Source: Isoetes taiwanensis
Taxonomy: Eukaryota > Streptophyta > Lycopodiopsida > Isoetales > Isoetaceae
Direction of reading: 5' to 3'
DNA length: 64,000 nt
NCBI GenBank assembly: GCA_021234155.1
Contig: JAJEKV010000008.1
Location: 3,299,008-3,363,007, forward strand
Every line of letters starts with the position of its first letter. Positions within the stretch are counted from its first letter, which is position 1. The translations under genes and the position numbers were made by a program. The notes under the pieces were generated by a model that was given only the letters and a program-made list of their open reading frames with translations, made no database searches and had not been told where the DNA came from. Of this stretch, positions 12,536 to 23,329 are shown piece by piece.

Positions 12536-13337
12536 CCCACCAGGCGGGCTCTTGTGCACGGGCCATATTAATTGGGTATTAATGAGGCTATTCTAGGAAC
12601 ATCTGCTACAAAGGCTTTTAGGGCCTCTACCCCCTTCCCAATACACGGGAGAGCATAGAATGAACACCATAATCATCAAGAACTGAATTGTAGAATAACA
12701 TCTAATCTACCTACCTAAACATCTAAAGTTAAGGTTCCTTTGTTAGAGCTTATGATCTCGGATCTATAAGGCCTCTAAGGCTGAACTAACATACTAAAAC
12801 CAGCTCATTGCCAAGCTAAAAGGCGGCTTTGCACAACAAAATGACTATTTACACGGTGCACGACTTGCTCCGGATCCTCGGAATGCGTCCATGCTTGATC
12901 CTGGCCAAGACTGGGCTGCTTCTTTGGAAGATCACATTGTGCAAAGGGCGGCCAGAGCCCGGCAATGCGATTAGAGTCCTGGCTTGGCCGAAATGGGTCT
13001 GGGAAACCCTAATTGCGAAAAAGGAAAAAGGGTTTAGGGTAAACCCTAATTGTGAAAGATGGAAAAGGGTTTAGGGTTTAAGGGGAAGTCCTTATATTGA
13101 CACCCTTAGGGTTAGGTTAACATTGGCCAAATGGGGCTTTGCCATTTGGCATGGGGTTTTATAGTTGCATATGTTTATTAAACATGCACAACTTACGAGG
13201 TTGCCCCCTAGGTGCAACGAGGATGCCCCCTAGGTGCAACCCTTTACGTCTCGCTAGTACTTGTCATGATGACATGTACGCGTGACATGGCAGTATAATA
13301 TACATATTTGGGGCATATATTATACTGGAACGTCACA
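12536..13337 (-). repeat. 3' LTR, truncated
   Basis: Matches 22553-23308 of the 5' LTR with substitutions and small indels. It starts, on the minus strand, with TGTGACGTTCCAG at 13337, directly after the PPT. The last part of the LTR (equivalent to 21786-22552) is missing; sequence left of 12536 is unrelated. It shares the telobox block (about 13005-13085) and the repeated CCCCCTAGGTGCAAC motif with the 5' LTR. Confidence 0.88.
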
Positions 13338-13350
13338 ATCTCCCCACCTT
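13338..13350 (-). other. polypurine tract of the chromovirus
   Basis: On the minus strand AAGGTGGGGAGAT lies immediately upstream of the 3' LTR start TGTGACG. Position and composition are those of the primer for plus-strand DNA synthesis. Confidence 0.8.
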
Positions 13351-13998
13351 GAATTGATGTTGTCCTCAGCATCACGCATCTCCCCACCTTGGAACCCTGC
13401 ATATCCTGCAATTACACTTGATACATATAACTTTACACAGTAATATTTATCACAACATAGCCTTGCTTTATTATTATACTATGATAAGAGGTTATTTCAT
13501 CCTCTTGCTTTATCGTCTATTATTCACAAAAATTTTATGGCGTATACCATTATTATAAACATAGTTCCAAAATTTCCTACTTAAGGTTCCACATCGTTCC
13601 CTTACAACACATCATGACAAAATTATGTGTTCCAAGTCTTCGCAGTGTGACCTTCCTGCCGCTAGACTCTCCTATTGGCCTCCAGGTCCAACACTACGTT
13701 AGTACACGTTTAATTATTATAAAGTTGGTTGTTAGGGGACCACCCATTAATTACAATTTACATGGATGCAAGACTAATCTCCCGGCGTAGGAAGAGGATG
13801 CTTCTTCCATCATGGCCGTGGAGACAACGCCCTATCATGCCTAGGATGACACTCATGCCTACACCTTTAGTTGCCTTTGGCGTGAAGGTTGATGTCCTCC
13901 CCGTATTTGGGCGTGAAGGATCCTTCCTGTGGTAGGCATTGACTAGAGGTGCTTTCCTATCAATGCATGCCTGAATGGCCTCTTATCTCTCAAGGTCA

Positions 13999-14023
13999 TC
14001 TACTTCCGTGAGACGGAAGTAGA
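13999..14023 (-). other. perfect 11-bp hairpin just after the pol stop codon
   Basis: Arms TCTACTTCCGT (13999-14009) and ACGGAAGTAGA (14013-14023) are perfectly complementary with a three-base GAG loop. It lies four bases downstream of the stop codon (14030-14028) that ends the chromodomain frame. Role unknown. Confidence 0.8.
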
Positions 14024-14027
14024 CTTT

Positions 14028-15590
14028 TTAATCTACCTTCCACTCACCTATCGCGGTGGGGGTGTCGACTACTTGGCGTGACGTTCGACCCTTGCATTGC
14101 TCCATGAATTGAGGGTATTGCTTCTCCAAATCTGATTGTAGTACCCACGTAGCATCCTCCGCAGTGCGTCGTCCATTTCACAAGGTATTGGAGGAATTTG
14201 GATCTTCTTGTCTTCTTATGAGCCCCTGTCAAGAAGAACCTGCGGGACAATTTCAAGCTAGTCGTCCAGTCATTTCCAAGAACTTCGGTTGTCTCCAATA
14301 CTTCCTCCGGATTAGGAGTGTGCCTCTTTAGGAACTTACATGGAAGACCCTATGGATTTTGAAATGTCTTTGGCATGTCCAACTTGTAGGATTGGGTACC
14401 TACTCTTTTTGGTTATCCCGAAAGGTCCGGCCATCTTGGAGCAAGCTTCTTGCAATTTGCGATCTTGAGCTTGGCCTGCTTCACCTTGATCTTCAACCAC
14501 ACATTGTCTCCCACCTGAAATTCCCTTACCGTTCTATGCTTATCGGCTACACTTTTCTGCCTACTTCTCGCTGCTAGAAGGTAACCTCTTACCTCCTCCA
14601 CCAACTGCTGCATATCCGAAAGCATCTGCTGGGAGACTTCCACTTTTGACACTGGATTATGCCAAGTATCTGGGGTAAGACACTGATACCCATAATTGAT
14701 CATAAAAGGAGACATCTGCGATGACTCCTGCTTAGTGCTATTGTAGGCAAACTCTACTAAGTGGATGAAATCTTCCCACTTAGATTGTTTGTTCCACACA
14801 TAGTTCCTTAGCATATCTTCGATGATCCTATTGGTTCGCTCCGTCTGACCATCTGTTTGCGGATGATATGTTGTGCTCATAGAAAGCTTCGTCTGGATGG
14901 TGGTAAATAGATCCTGCCAAAATGCACTCATGAATTTAGAGTCCCTATCCGAGATTATCTCCCTCGGCATGCCGTGGAGTCTAAAAATCTCCTTAGTAAA
15001 TAGGACGGCAGTATCCAATGCTGTGTCTGTTGTCCTGCACGGCACAAAGTGTGCCATCTTCGACAACTTATCCACCACCACCATCAGGGCATCCTTGCCT
15101 CTTGCTGTTCTTGGGAGCCCTGTAATGAAGTCCATGCTTATGACTTCCCACTTAGCATGTAAGCGGCAACGGCTCCAATGCACAGGATTAGGAGGTGCTC
15201 CGCCTTTGTTTCTTTGGTATATCCGCACTCCACGAATGTACCTTTGCTATCTGCTTCTTCATCTTGGGGCCGTAATTTGCTTCTAATCTAAGTATGTCTT
15301 CATAAACCCGCATGGCCGGCTATGGGGCTATTGTGTGTATCATGTAGAATTAATTTTCTTACTCCCAAAGATTGTGGTACACACAACTTGTTTTTATGGT
15401 ATAGGAGGTTTCCTTCCTTGTTATAGTTCTTGAAGGCCTCCCTTTCTTTATCTGTTCTTGCCTCTTTAGAGAGGCTTGCCCATACTTCTTTAAAGTCGCA
15501 ATCTGTTGGCAAGGTCTCTTCAATCTTCTTGCCATACTTACTGCGTGAGCGTTGATATGGCGTTGCAATGCGTCCCTCGTCTTCAAAGGG
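14028..15590 (-). pseudogene. chromovirus integrase and chromodomain
   Basis: Integrase inserts the cDNA into chromatin; the chromodomain guides target choice. Frames 15586-15300 hold the degenerate N-terminal zinc-binding part (HDTHNSPIAGHAG). Frame 15228-14413 carries the DDE core: MDFITGLPR, HGMPREIISDRDSKF and HPQTDGQTERTNR, then the GDNVWLK-containing C-terminal region. Frame 14298 onward shows the chromodomain: FLQYLVKW, a frameshift, then AEDATWVLQSDLEKQYP, ending at TAA 14030-14028. At least three frame changes make the product non-functional. The catalytic triad itself is present. Confidence 0.9.
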
Positions 15591-15639
15591 ATTTTACGAG
15601 AGGCGATCGTGACTACGTTTAGCTTGCCTGGCTTGTAGG

Positions 15640-16800
15640 CTATCTCGAAGTCATATTCGGTTGCGTGAAGATATACTGGAGGCTTTGATGATCTGTGTCT
15701 AGTTGGAACTTCCTTCCCAACAAATAGTGTCTCCAGATTCGCAATGCTCTTACAATGGCCAAGAGTTCTTGGTCATGAGTTGGGTATCGCTGCTCCGCAT
15801 CATTCATCTTCTTGGAGTCATATGCGACTACCCTTTCCTCCTGCATGAGTACTGCACCTGTTGCTATCCTGCTAGCGTCTGTTGCTACAAGCTTGTCCTT
15901 GGCCGGATCTGGCAAGACTAGGACTGGCGCTATTGTCAAAGCTTCTTTCAAGGTCTCAAACGCTGTATGGGCCTTCTTTTGCCAATGACTTGCCCAATCT
16001 TTTATCTTTCCCGCTTTGGTGAGGTCCGTCAATGGGGCTGCCACCTTTGCAAAGTTCTTGACGAACTTCCTGTAATATCCTGCTAGGCCGAGGAAGCTTC
16101 TCACTTCATGGGTGTTCTTCGGTGCCGGCCAATCAATCACTGCTTCGACCTTCGCAGGGTCCGTGGAAATCCCTTCTGCTGTGATCACATGCCCCAAGTA
16201 CTCCACCCTTTTACATTTGCGAAGTGGCACTTGGATAGCCGCCAAAGAGTTGATGCCTTCTTAGCTTTTCAAGCACCTTTCTCAAGTCTTTGGACATGCT
16301 CGATCTAGGGATTTTTTGTAAACTAGAATATCATCAAAGAAAACTATGATGAAAGAATCTAGGAATTCACGAAAAACATCGTTCATGAGCCTCATGAAAG
16401 TTCTTTGGAGCATTGGACAAACCGAATGGCATCAGCGTGAACTCATAGTGCCCATATCTCGCCCTCACGAATGCGGACTTTATGAATGTCCTCTTCCTTG
16501 ATTCGATCGACGGTGATACCACGACCTCAAGTCTATCTTGAGAAGACCTTTGCTCCCCAAGAATCGATCCATCAAATCATCCGTCGAGGTAGAGCATACT
16601 TGTTCTTGATGGTGTGCTTGTTCAATTGGCGATAGTCAATGCACATCCTAAAACTTCCATCCTCCTTCTTCACAAAGAGTATAGGCGCTCCAAATGGAGA
16701 GACACTAGGTCTTATAAACCCTAGGTCTAGCAACTCCTGCAATTGCTTTTTCAATTCCGTCAACTCCTGGGTTGGCATCCTGTAGGGCGCCTTACTTGTT
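15640..16800 (-). pseudogene. chromovirus reverse transcriptase and RNase H
   Basis: RT copies the RNA genome; RNase H removes the template. RT begins within the frame ending at 16572 ([20 protein letters not shown] then [16 protein letters not shown]), is disrupted around 16570-16250, and shows the catalytic box FFDDILVY at about 16315-16341. Frame 16245-15640 continues with [13 protein letters not shown] and [19 protein letters not shown], then RNase H ([35 protein letters not shown]). Several frameshifts and stops separate the blocks. Confidence 0.9.
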
Positions 16801-17618
16801 GGCTTAGTTCCTAGCTCAAGTGCTATTTCGCACTCGACTCCTCTGTAAGGTGAAAGTTGCTTAATCTCATCTGGGAACAAATCATGGAATTCCTTTACCA
16901 ACTTTGCTATAGGCATTGGGAGCTTGCTCAATGCTTTGGCCTCTTTCTCTTCTGTTGTCTCTTGCTCGTCGACTTCGAGTTTAAAGACATATGCCACTTG
17001 CTCCTTCTTTAAGCATCTAAGCAACTTCTTACTAGACATGCATTGCATGATTGGGGTGACTTCTTTACCTGTTATCTCAATGATCTTGCCCTCTGGCGTT
17101 GTTAAGGTTACTTTCCGCTTCCCACAATCAATCAGTGCTCCCGCCGGCCCAAGGTATTTCATGCCTATGATCAAGTCATACTTGCCGATGTTCATCGCTT
17201 CTGCTCCTATTCCAACATTGATACCTGGCAAGTCTATGTTGAAGTTAATGCTCTTCCCTGCTGTGTGTCGGACTGCCCCACTTGCTAACACAACCGGTTT
17301 AGACTTGGACTTCAAAGGCTTCAACTTCAACATGTCTACCATCCTTGGCGAGGCAAAATTGTGGGTACTCCCTGTGTCTATCAACACTATGAAGGACTTG
17401 GCTTGAGCCTTCCCAGTCGTTGAAATGACTTGATACTGACTCTCAGCATTCTCGGAGTCAATAGCGGCAAAGATGTGGCATTCACCCTGTATGTAGTCGG
17501 GAGCATCATCTTCGTCGACGTCCGTGGGTGTCTCCCATCCTAGCTCTGCTAACGCCGCGTTCATCACAAATGGGCAATTATGCGTCCGATGTCTTGGCTG
17601 GAAGCACCTAAAGCACAA
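16801..17618 (-). pseudogene. chromovirus zinc knuckle and aspartic protease
   Basis: The frame 17618-16572 starts with the gag zinc knuckle [14 protein letters not shown] (CX2CX4HX4C) and runs into a retroviral-type aspartic protease with the active site [10 protein letters not shown] (DTGS at 17378-17367) and the flap/second-lobe signature [10 protein letters not shown]. The protease matures the Gag-Pol polyprotein. This is the longest uninterrupted frame of the element (348 codons) and continues directly into RT. Confidence 0.88.
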
Positions 17619-18830
17619 CTACTTTTCAATACATTCCTGCCTCTTCTCCTTGGGGATGGACATAGAAGCTGCTTTCTTGCCTTGGAGTAGTTTGAACCAC
17701 CTCCTTGCTCCTTGAAGCTGACTGTTTCTTATCACCTTGCCAAAATTTCCGTTGCCTTACCTCTCGGAATTTGCATTGTACTGAGGTCTGCTAGCTGTTG
17801 GGCTTGTTGCTCTTGAGCTGTAGCTTCCTGTAGCCTTCCCCTTGTCCTGATAGTACTGTTGTCTCGGCCCACTCTCTTGAGGTCCTGTTCCTTGCAAAGT
17901 TTGACTGCCTTGGACTCGCCCGACCTTTGTGTGTTGGGGTTTATTGCTCTCACTAGCTTCTGATTTCTTTATTAGGGCCTTTGATGTACCCTCTACCGCA
18001 TGCCTTTCACTCAATTTCGGCACATAGAGCCTTAGCCTCATGAACTCTTGATTGTATACGGACTGTCTTGTTTCCCTTTTGCGCCGCACTTGTAGAATCT
18101 GTTGCATCATGTGACACTTGTGTTCCCTTGGCACATAATGGCGCTTAAATGCTTTGGCAAACTTCTTGAACCGCAACTATCCTGTTTAGCCCATGGCTTT
18201 TGGCATAGCCTTTCCACCAAATCCTTGTTTGCCTCCTTAAGGTTGGCTGTTGCTACTCTGCCTTTGTCCTTATCCTTCATGCTATAACCATTGCCATACT
18301 CCCTCATTTCGTCTAACCATGCCTCGGCTTCCATTCCGATTTGGTATCCCCCGTGAATTGCTCCAACTTCCTGGCTTTCCATACGTTGTTCAATGCCGGA
18401 GTCCACCTTCTTCGATGATGCGCCGCCTGCCTTTTGTCACGGTTGGGACCCTCCGTGGTCCCTGTTGCTCATTCTCTCTGTTCATCGGACTTCGGACTCT
18501 GAGGTCGGAACTTGAGTTGGATGAGTCCATGCTAGGTGACCTCCTTCTCCGGCTTCTCTTCTTTGGTTTAGCCGCTTCACGGGGCTGAAGTTTCTGGCAA
18601 TTGGACGTTCTGGTCTGGTCCGCCCATTGCTGCTCCTGCCAACATTGCTCTTATCTCGTGGACGTCTGACCTTATCTGGGATATCTCCTATTCAGAGGTT
18701 GGTGCTTGAACTCGATCTGATTTCTTGGTTTGGAAGTGCCTTGGCGGTGTGTGCTCTTGCTCATGTTGTCCTTGTTGCTCAACATTCCTAGGTACTCTAA
18801 ATTTTGCATACACATTAGATTGTACTCTGA
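17619..18830 (-). pseudogene. chromovirus gag
   Basis: Capsid region spread over three frames (18406-18107, 18176-17757, 17953-17732). Recognisable retrotrans_gag features: AEAWLDEM, then FKKFAKAFKRHYVPREHK, and VYNQEFMRLRLYVPKLSER, the usual helix-rich capsid core. An arginine/glutamine-rich spacer follows and leads to the zinc knuckle at 17618. The N-terminal part, before 18406, is traceable to about 18800 but holds stops. Confidence 0.8.
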
Positions 18831-18987
18831 TGATTAGTTCTTTGTTTTATCATTGCATTGGTTTGTTTGATGATATAATTGTGGGGACAAAATATATCAA
18901 GAGAACATTATCAATATCACATTTATATTCATAGATATAATATGTTTACATTCAAAGGTAGACATAGAAAATTGAAAATTTTAAGTT

Positions 18988-20530
18988 TTATTCTTGGAAT
19001 CTTTTGATATAGTCTGGGTTGTCCTCCAAGAATTTCCTCACTTGGGCTGTGCCGACCGTTCGCCCTAAGTTTCTCAAAATATTGGTGGCCGTGCCTCCTT
19101 GGAGTGCAGTCACCAAGTCTTCAACCCTTTTGTCTGATGTATAGGCTGCGGTAACTGCCAACCTGCCCTGTCGCCTATAAGGGACCGCGAAGTCGAAGAT
19201 GCTTAATGCTATTGTCCTCTTGACAAGGATGACATGGTCGATGTTTGGGGTCATGCGAGCATGTCTTCCAAATCCTGAGAGAGCAATGAGCATAAAAACT
19301 TCTGCTTCCTCACGTGGGGTGAATTGGCGGTGTATAACTGCTATCCTTCCATCAATGAGCAAAGGTAGATAGAACCTGAGGGCTTTGTCGTGCCCTGCCT
19401 CCTCGCCGGATCTGAATGCAGCCCTGTGTCTTCCGGAGTATTCATCAACCGGTACTTCTACCATCTCCCTGTAGTCGCTGTACATGGAAGACGTTAAGTT
19501 GATGCTGCCTAAGTTGATGATGCCTTCGGTTGGTGCTGGTGCCGCTGCTGAGCTGCTGGGTAAGAGTGCACTCGTTGATTTCCCCCTAATTCCCATCCGT
19601 TCTTGGATTGCTAAGAACTCCTCCTCTGAAGGTAACTCCTGCTAGTCCATCATCTGCCTGATGCCGGTGTAGGCTTCTATGTCCGTCGATGTCTGGCCAG
19701 TGTATGTCTGGGCCTCCCTTATACTAATGGGAAAGTCCTGTGTCTCTCGGTCGATGAAGTCATCGAGGTCCGATTCTTTGTCGTGGGGAGATGTAGGAGC
19801 TCGTCTACCCTGTAGCCCCTGTCCCTGCACTCTGGAAGGTTCTTGATGTCGTGGAGGCTCAGGTACGCCTCTCCTTGGATAATTACTGGGGTTAAGCTTG
19901 TGATGCCTAGCCCAAGTGGTGGAGCTGTCCACGTGGTTCTCATCCCCTCTTCAAAGCTCTGGAGTTGCTGCTCTGGTTGCTGCCTTTCTTTTACTAGGTC
20001 GACGTCAGTGATGTCTTCCGTGTCCAACCCACGTCCCTCCTCTTCCTCCTACTCCTCCCTCTCGTACTCGCACTTGACTGCTCTTCTTCACCTGCTGCCA
20101 TGGCCATAGGCTCAATGTCTAGGGGTTGGACAGATGGTTCCCTTTATCCGGGTTTGGGCTTTATGGGATAGGAAGATTGCTATACTGCGGTGTCGGAGAA
20201 ATATCTCCTCCTATTTCTTGATACAGACATATAATTAGGCAAGCGGGTAGCCTTGTTTTCTAAATACTTGTCTATGTTAGGGATGTCTTGCAGAGCTGTA
20301 CGAAGGGCTATGCTTGAAGCAAAGTATCCTATGCAAGTTGGGAGTTCTACCAGAGAAGGTCCTATCTTGGCATGGAATTCGGCCATAATCTCTTGGTAAT
20401 AGGGGGTGGCATTGATGGTTGCATCCACATCAATCTCCTTCTGAAAGACGGCAAAAACTGAGTTAATGTCGGCCTCGGCTACGTGAGCAATGGCGCCTGT
20501 ACCATCGCCTAAATGCGGATGTTGCCATGA
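18988..20530 (-). pseudogene. extra ORF upstream of gag, unknown function
   Basis: Between leader and gag lies about 1.5 kb of additional coding sequence. It starts near an ATG at 20518-20530 (MATSAF), shifts frame once, and continues through 20428-20180, 20027-19719, 19932-19642 and 19596-18988. The last part (about 200 residues) is intact: an Ala/Pro/Ser-rich start, then a folded-looking domain with SIFDFAVPYRRQGRLAVTAA and ending in DNPDYIKRF. It lacks a zinc knuckle or catalytic motif I know and is separate from gag, which follows at 18830. Ogre/Tat-type elements also have an ORF before gag, but those lack a chromodomain. Function unknown. Confidence 0.7.
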
Positions 20531-20818
20531 TGCTTAAGCATTTGGGGATGTCAAACAGATGGGGAAGCGCTTTTGGGAGCTGGAAAAATCGCCTTGGAGT
20601 GAGGAGCAAATGAGTAGGGTGCAATTGGGGGTTGTAGTCCTATTTATAGACAAAACCCTAATTTTGGGAAATTTTAAAGTTGGGGAATACCTATGATTCT
20701 AAGATGGTGCCATGCAATTCATAGGCAAACTAGGTTAAAGAGTACATTCTAAGGATCCTATTGCAACAAATTTCATCTAATTTGGGGAGAGTTGGGTCAA
20801 GTTAGGTCAATTTTAGTC

Positions 20819-21563
20819 TGACCACTCACACGGTCTTGTGAGAGGCTAATCTGAGAATGGCGGATTTGGTCTGGGCACACTCTATGAGGGGTGGGGCCCT
20901 ATTTGGGTCGAGGATGACTCGAAACATGCAAACTAAGGGTTGAATCCTGGTTATCTCGAGGAGCTAGGTCGGATTGTGCTCTTACTTGTTTCTTGGGCCT
21001 TTAAGTCGCCCCGCACAACTATTCGGGCAAATCTGTTTGGTTCGGGCCATGTTTTGATTTGGTCTAATCGCCTTCCTCGGCGCCCTAAAAATCGCCTCCT
21101 TGAACGATGAGCCGCTATTTTCGGGAAGGAAAGTGTAAATGAGGAACCCTAAATGTCTATTTATAGGGTCGGGGGTTTTAGGGCTTGGACACGCAAATTC
21201 ATGTTGTACAATCAATCCGCAAGGTATTAGTGTTTATAGGATCAATACATTAGGTTCTTTTGGGCAAAAAGTGTCCACCACTCACACAGTGCGCGAGAAG
21301 CAAATCCGAGAATGGCGGATTTGGTCGGGGCGATACTGTGAGGGGTCATCCCTTTTTTACTCTAATTTTCAATTTATAAGGTGTTTCTTAGTGTTATAAC
21401 ATGCAAATCTAGCTCAAATCTAAGGATTAAGCTGCCCCCGCACTATCAATTTACACTAAATATGCATCTATCTAGGTCAATATGGGTCCACCACTCACGA
21501 GTGTGAGGAGCAAATCCGAGAATGGCGGATTTGGTGCGAGCGCACTCTGTGAGGGGTCACACC
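20819..21563 (-). repeat. three copies of an ~80-bp hairpin-bearing repeat in the chromovirus leader
   Basis: Copies at 20819-20898, 21273-21350 and 21486-21563 share CCACTCAC, a central GAGAATGGCGGATTTGGT and GTGAGGGGTC-type ends. In copies 2 and 3 the centre is an inverted repeat AAATCCG/CGGATTT with a seven-base loop. They lie between PBS and the first ORF, where packaging or translation signals are expected. Confidence 0.8.
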
Positions 21564-21770
21564 TTTTTGGCCATAATTTTTAGGGTTTTTGCTAAAATTT
21601 CTTTCTAACTTAGCATTTTTCTACTTACTGCACTAGGAATTGGAAATTTGTTTTTCCCAATTTTCGAGGTTCATGCTTGGGTGGCTATTCCCAAGACTAG
21701 AAGTCTCTTGTTCTCTTTGTTAGTCCTAACAGGGAATGGTCGGTCTTTCGATCTTGGTCTACCAAGATCA

Positions 21771-21783
21771 TGCTCTGATACCA
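21771..21783 (-). other. primer binding site
   Basis: On the minus strand TGGTATCAGAGCA lies two bases after the 5' LTR end. It is complementary to the 3' end of initiator tRNA-Met, the usual primer of plant LTR retrotransposons. Confidence 0.9.
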
Positions 21784-21785
21784 TT

Positions 21786-23308
21786 TGTGGACGCCCCTAC
21801 CGTATACAATGCTCCCCATCATTATCCGGCCGGAGTTCATCCCACGATAGCCAAACTGGCGGGGGCCATCCCACGACACCAATCCCATGAACCGGGCGGT
21901 GGGAAAAGTGGATGGGTCATTTGCCCGTCTTCGCCGGGACCGGCCGTCCTAGCTGCGGAAGCGTGAATAAACATGAGCACATATCATCAACATATCAACA
22001 AGCTCACCTCGAAGGGTGAACACCTCATAACATAGCATATACAACAACATCAATAGCATCAACATGGGGAGATCCTACCCGGGCTCGAGACTCATAAGGG
22101 ATCGACCGACGGTTTGGGCCTCGTAAGTCAATGCAGAACCGAATCATGGCAATGAATTGGGCTGGCATAAGAACATGGTTGTTGGGTAGTCCACTCCATC
22201 CCCTCCCGTGCACACTTTTGCGAGTAGGTTGAAAGGTATTGGGACCGGACCGTAGCCTGCCGGGTACATAGCCAAGAGGGCTACTGCTGGGTTGCATCTC
22301 CCCAGTCCCGATGAGGCAGGACGAGAGTCACCTCTCCTCTAGAGGCATGCATGCCCATCACATGTGGCTAGAGGGCCACTGCCCTTATTTGACTTACCCT
22401 CATGGAAGGCGACGCATCACCCCAAAGGTGTCGAGGCAAACCATTAAGCCTAGCTCACTAAGATCCCTGGTAGGCTTTACACACCAGAGGGATCAATCAG
22501 TGATGGGACAAGTCCCCCTTCTTCATCGGTCTGGCCCCTTGACCCACAACCAGGTGGGCTCTTGTGCCATGGCCGCATTGGTGGGGTATTAATGAGGCTA
22601 TTCTAGGAACATCTGCTACAAAGGCTTTTAGGGCCCTTACCCCCCTTCCCAATACACGGGAGAGCATAGAATGAACACCATAATCATCAAGAACTGAATT
22701 GTAGAATAACATCTAATCTACCTTAGGTTCTTTTCTGGATCTATAAGGCCTCTAAGGCTGAACTAACATGCTAAGCCAGCTCATTGCCAAGCTAAAAGGC
22801 GGCTTTGCTGTGAGAATGACTATTTACCGGCGTACCGACTTGCTCCGGATCTTCGGAATACGTCCATGCTTCTGATCCTGCTGAAGACTGCTGCTGCTGG
22901 AAGATCTGTTGTGCAAGGGCGGCTTTTCAGAGCCTGGCAATGCGACTAGAGTTCGACTTGGCGAAATGGGTATGGGAAACCCTAATTGCGAAAACGGAAA
23001 AAGGGTTTAGGGTAAACCCTAATTGCGAAAGATGGAAAAGGGTTTAGGGTTTAAGGGGAAGCCCTTATGTAGACACCCTTAAGGTTAGGTTAACATTGTC
23101 CAAATGGGGTTTTGCCATTTGGCATGGGGTTTATAGTTGCATATGTTTATTAAACATGCACAACTACGCAGGTTGCCCCTAGGTGCAACGAGGATGCCCC
23201 CTAGGTGCAACCCTTTACGTCTCGCTAGTACTTGTCATGATGACATGTACGCATGACGTGGAAATATAATATACATATTTGGGACGTATATTATACTGGA
23301 ACGTCACA
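21786..23308 (-). repeat. 5' LTR (1523 bp)
   Basis: Begins on the minus strand with TGTGACGTTCC (23308) and ends with GTCCACA (21786), giving the usual TG...CA ends, followed by the PBS. It contains a minus-strand TATAAA about 175 bp from the start, a telobox-like block (22976-23060) with AAACCCTAA and its complement, and a duplicated CCCTAGGTGCAAC motif near 23180. Its first half (23308-22553) is shared with the 3' LTR. Confidence 0.9.
23130..23135 (-). promoter_or_regulatory. probable LTR TATA box
   Basis: Minus-strand ACTATAAACC lies about 175 bp inside the 5' LTR; the 3' LTR carries TATAAAA at the equivalent place (13158-13165). Position fits the U3 promoter. Confidence 0.55.
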
Positions 23309-23329
23309 CTCCTTATGACATCAAACGCC

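Larger units (their letters stand above)
12536..23308 (-). mobile_element. Ty3/gypsy chromovirus retrotransposon, degenerate
   Basis: A 10.8-kb LTR retrotransposon on the minus strand. In transcription order: 5' LTR (23308-21786), PBS, leader with three hairpin repeats, an extra ORF of unknown function, gag with zinc knuckle, aspartic protease, RT, RNase H, integrase, chromodomain, PPT, and a truncated 3' LTR. The gene order and C-terminal chromodomain place it among chromoviruses. All coding parts carry frameshifts or stops and the two LTRs differ by many substitutions and indels, so it is an old, inactive copy. The left end of the 3' LTR is deleted, so no target duplication can be checked. 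Confidence 0.92.

Noticed and set aside
13005-13085. Interstitial telomere repeat
   Set aside because: The TTTAGGG-like units are few, in both orientations, and part of an LTR sequence present twice.
14873-15286. Open frame of 137 codons on the plus strand
   Set aside because: It is antisense to the chromovirus integrase, whose conserved motifs are on the minus strand.
16924-17406. Open frame of 160 codons on the plus strand
   Set aside because: Antisense shadow of the protease/gag frame; no family resemblance.
18988-19596. Extra retrotransposon ORF as a virus coat or nucleocapsid relative
   Set aside because: A vague impression only; no motif could be matched from the sequence, so no viral assignment is made.
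21648-22712. Several frames of 60-90 codons in the LTR region
   Set aside because: They lie within the 5' LTR and leader and carry no domain.
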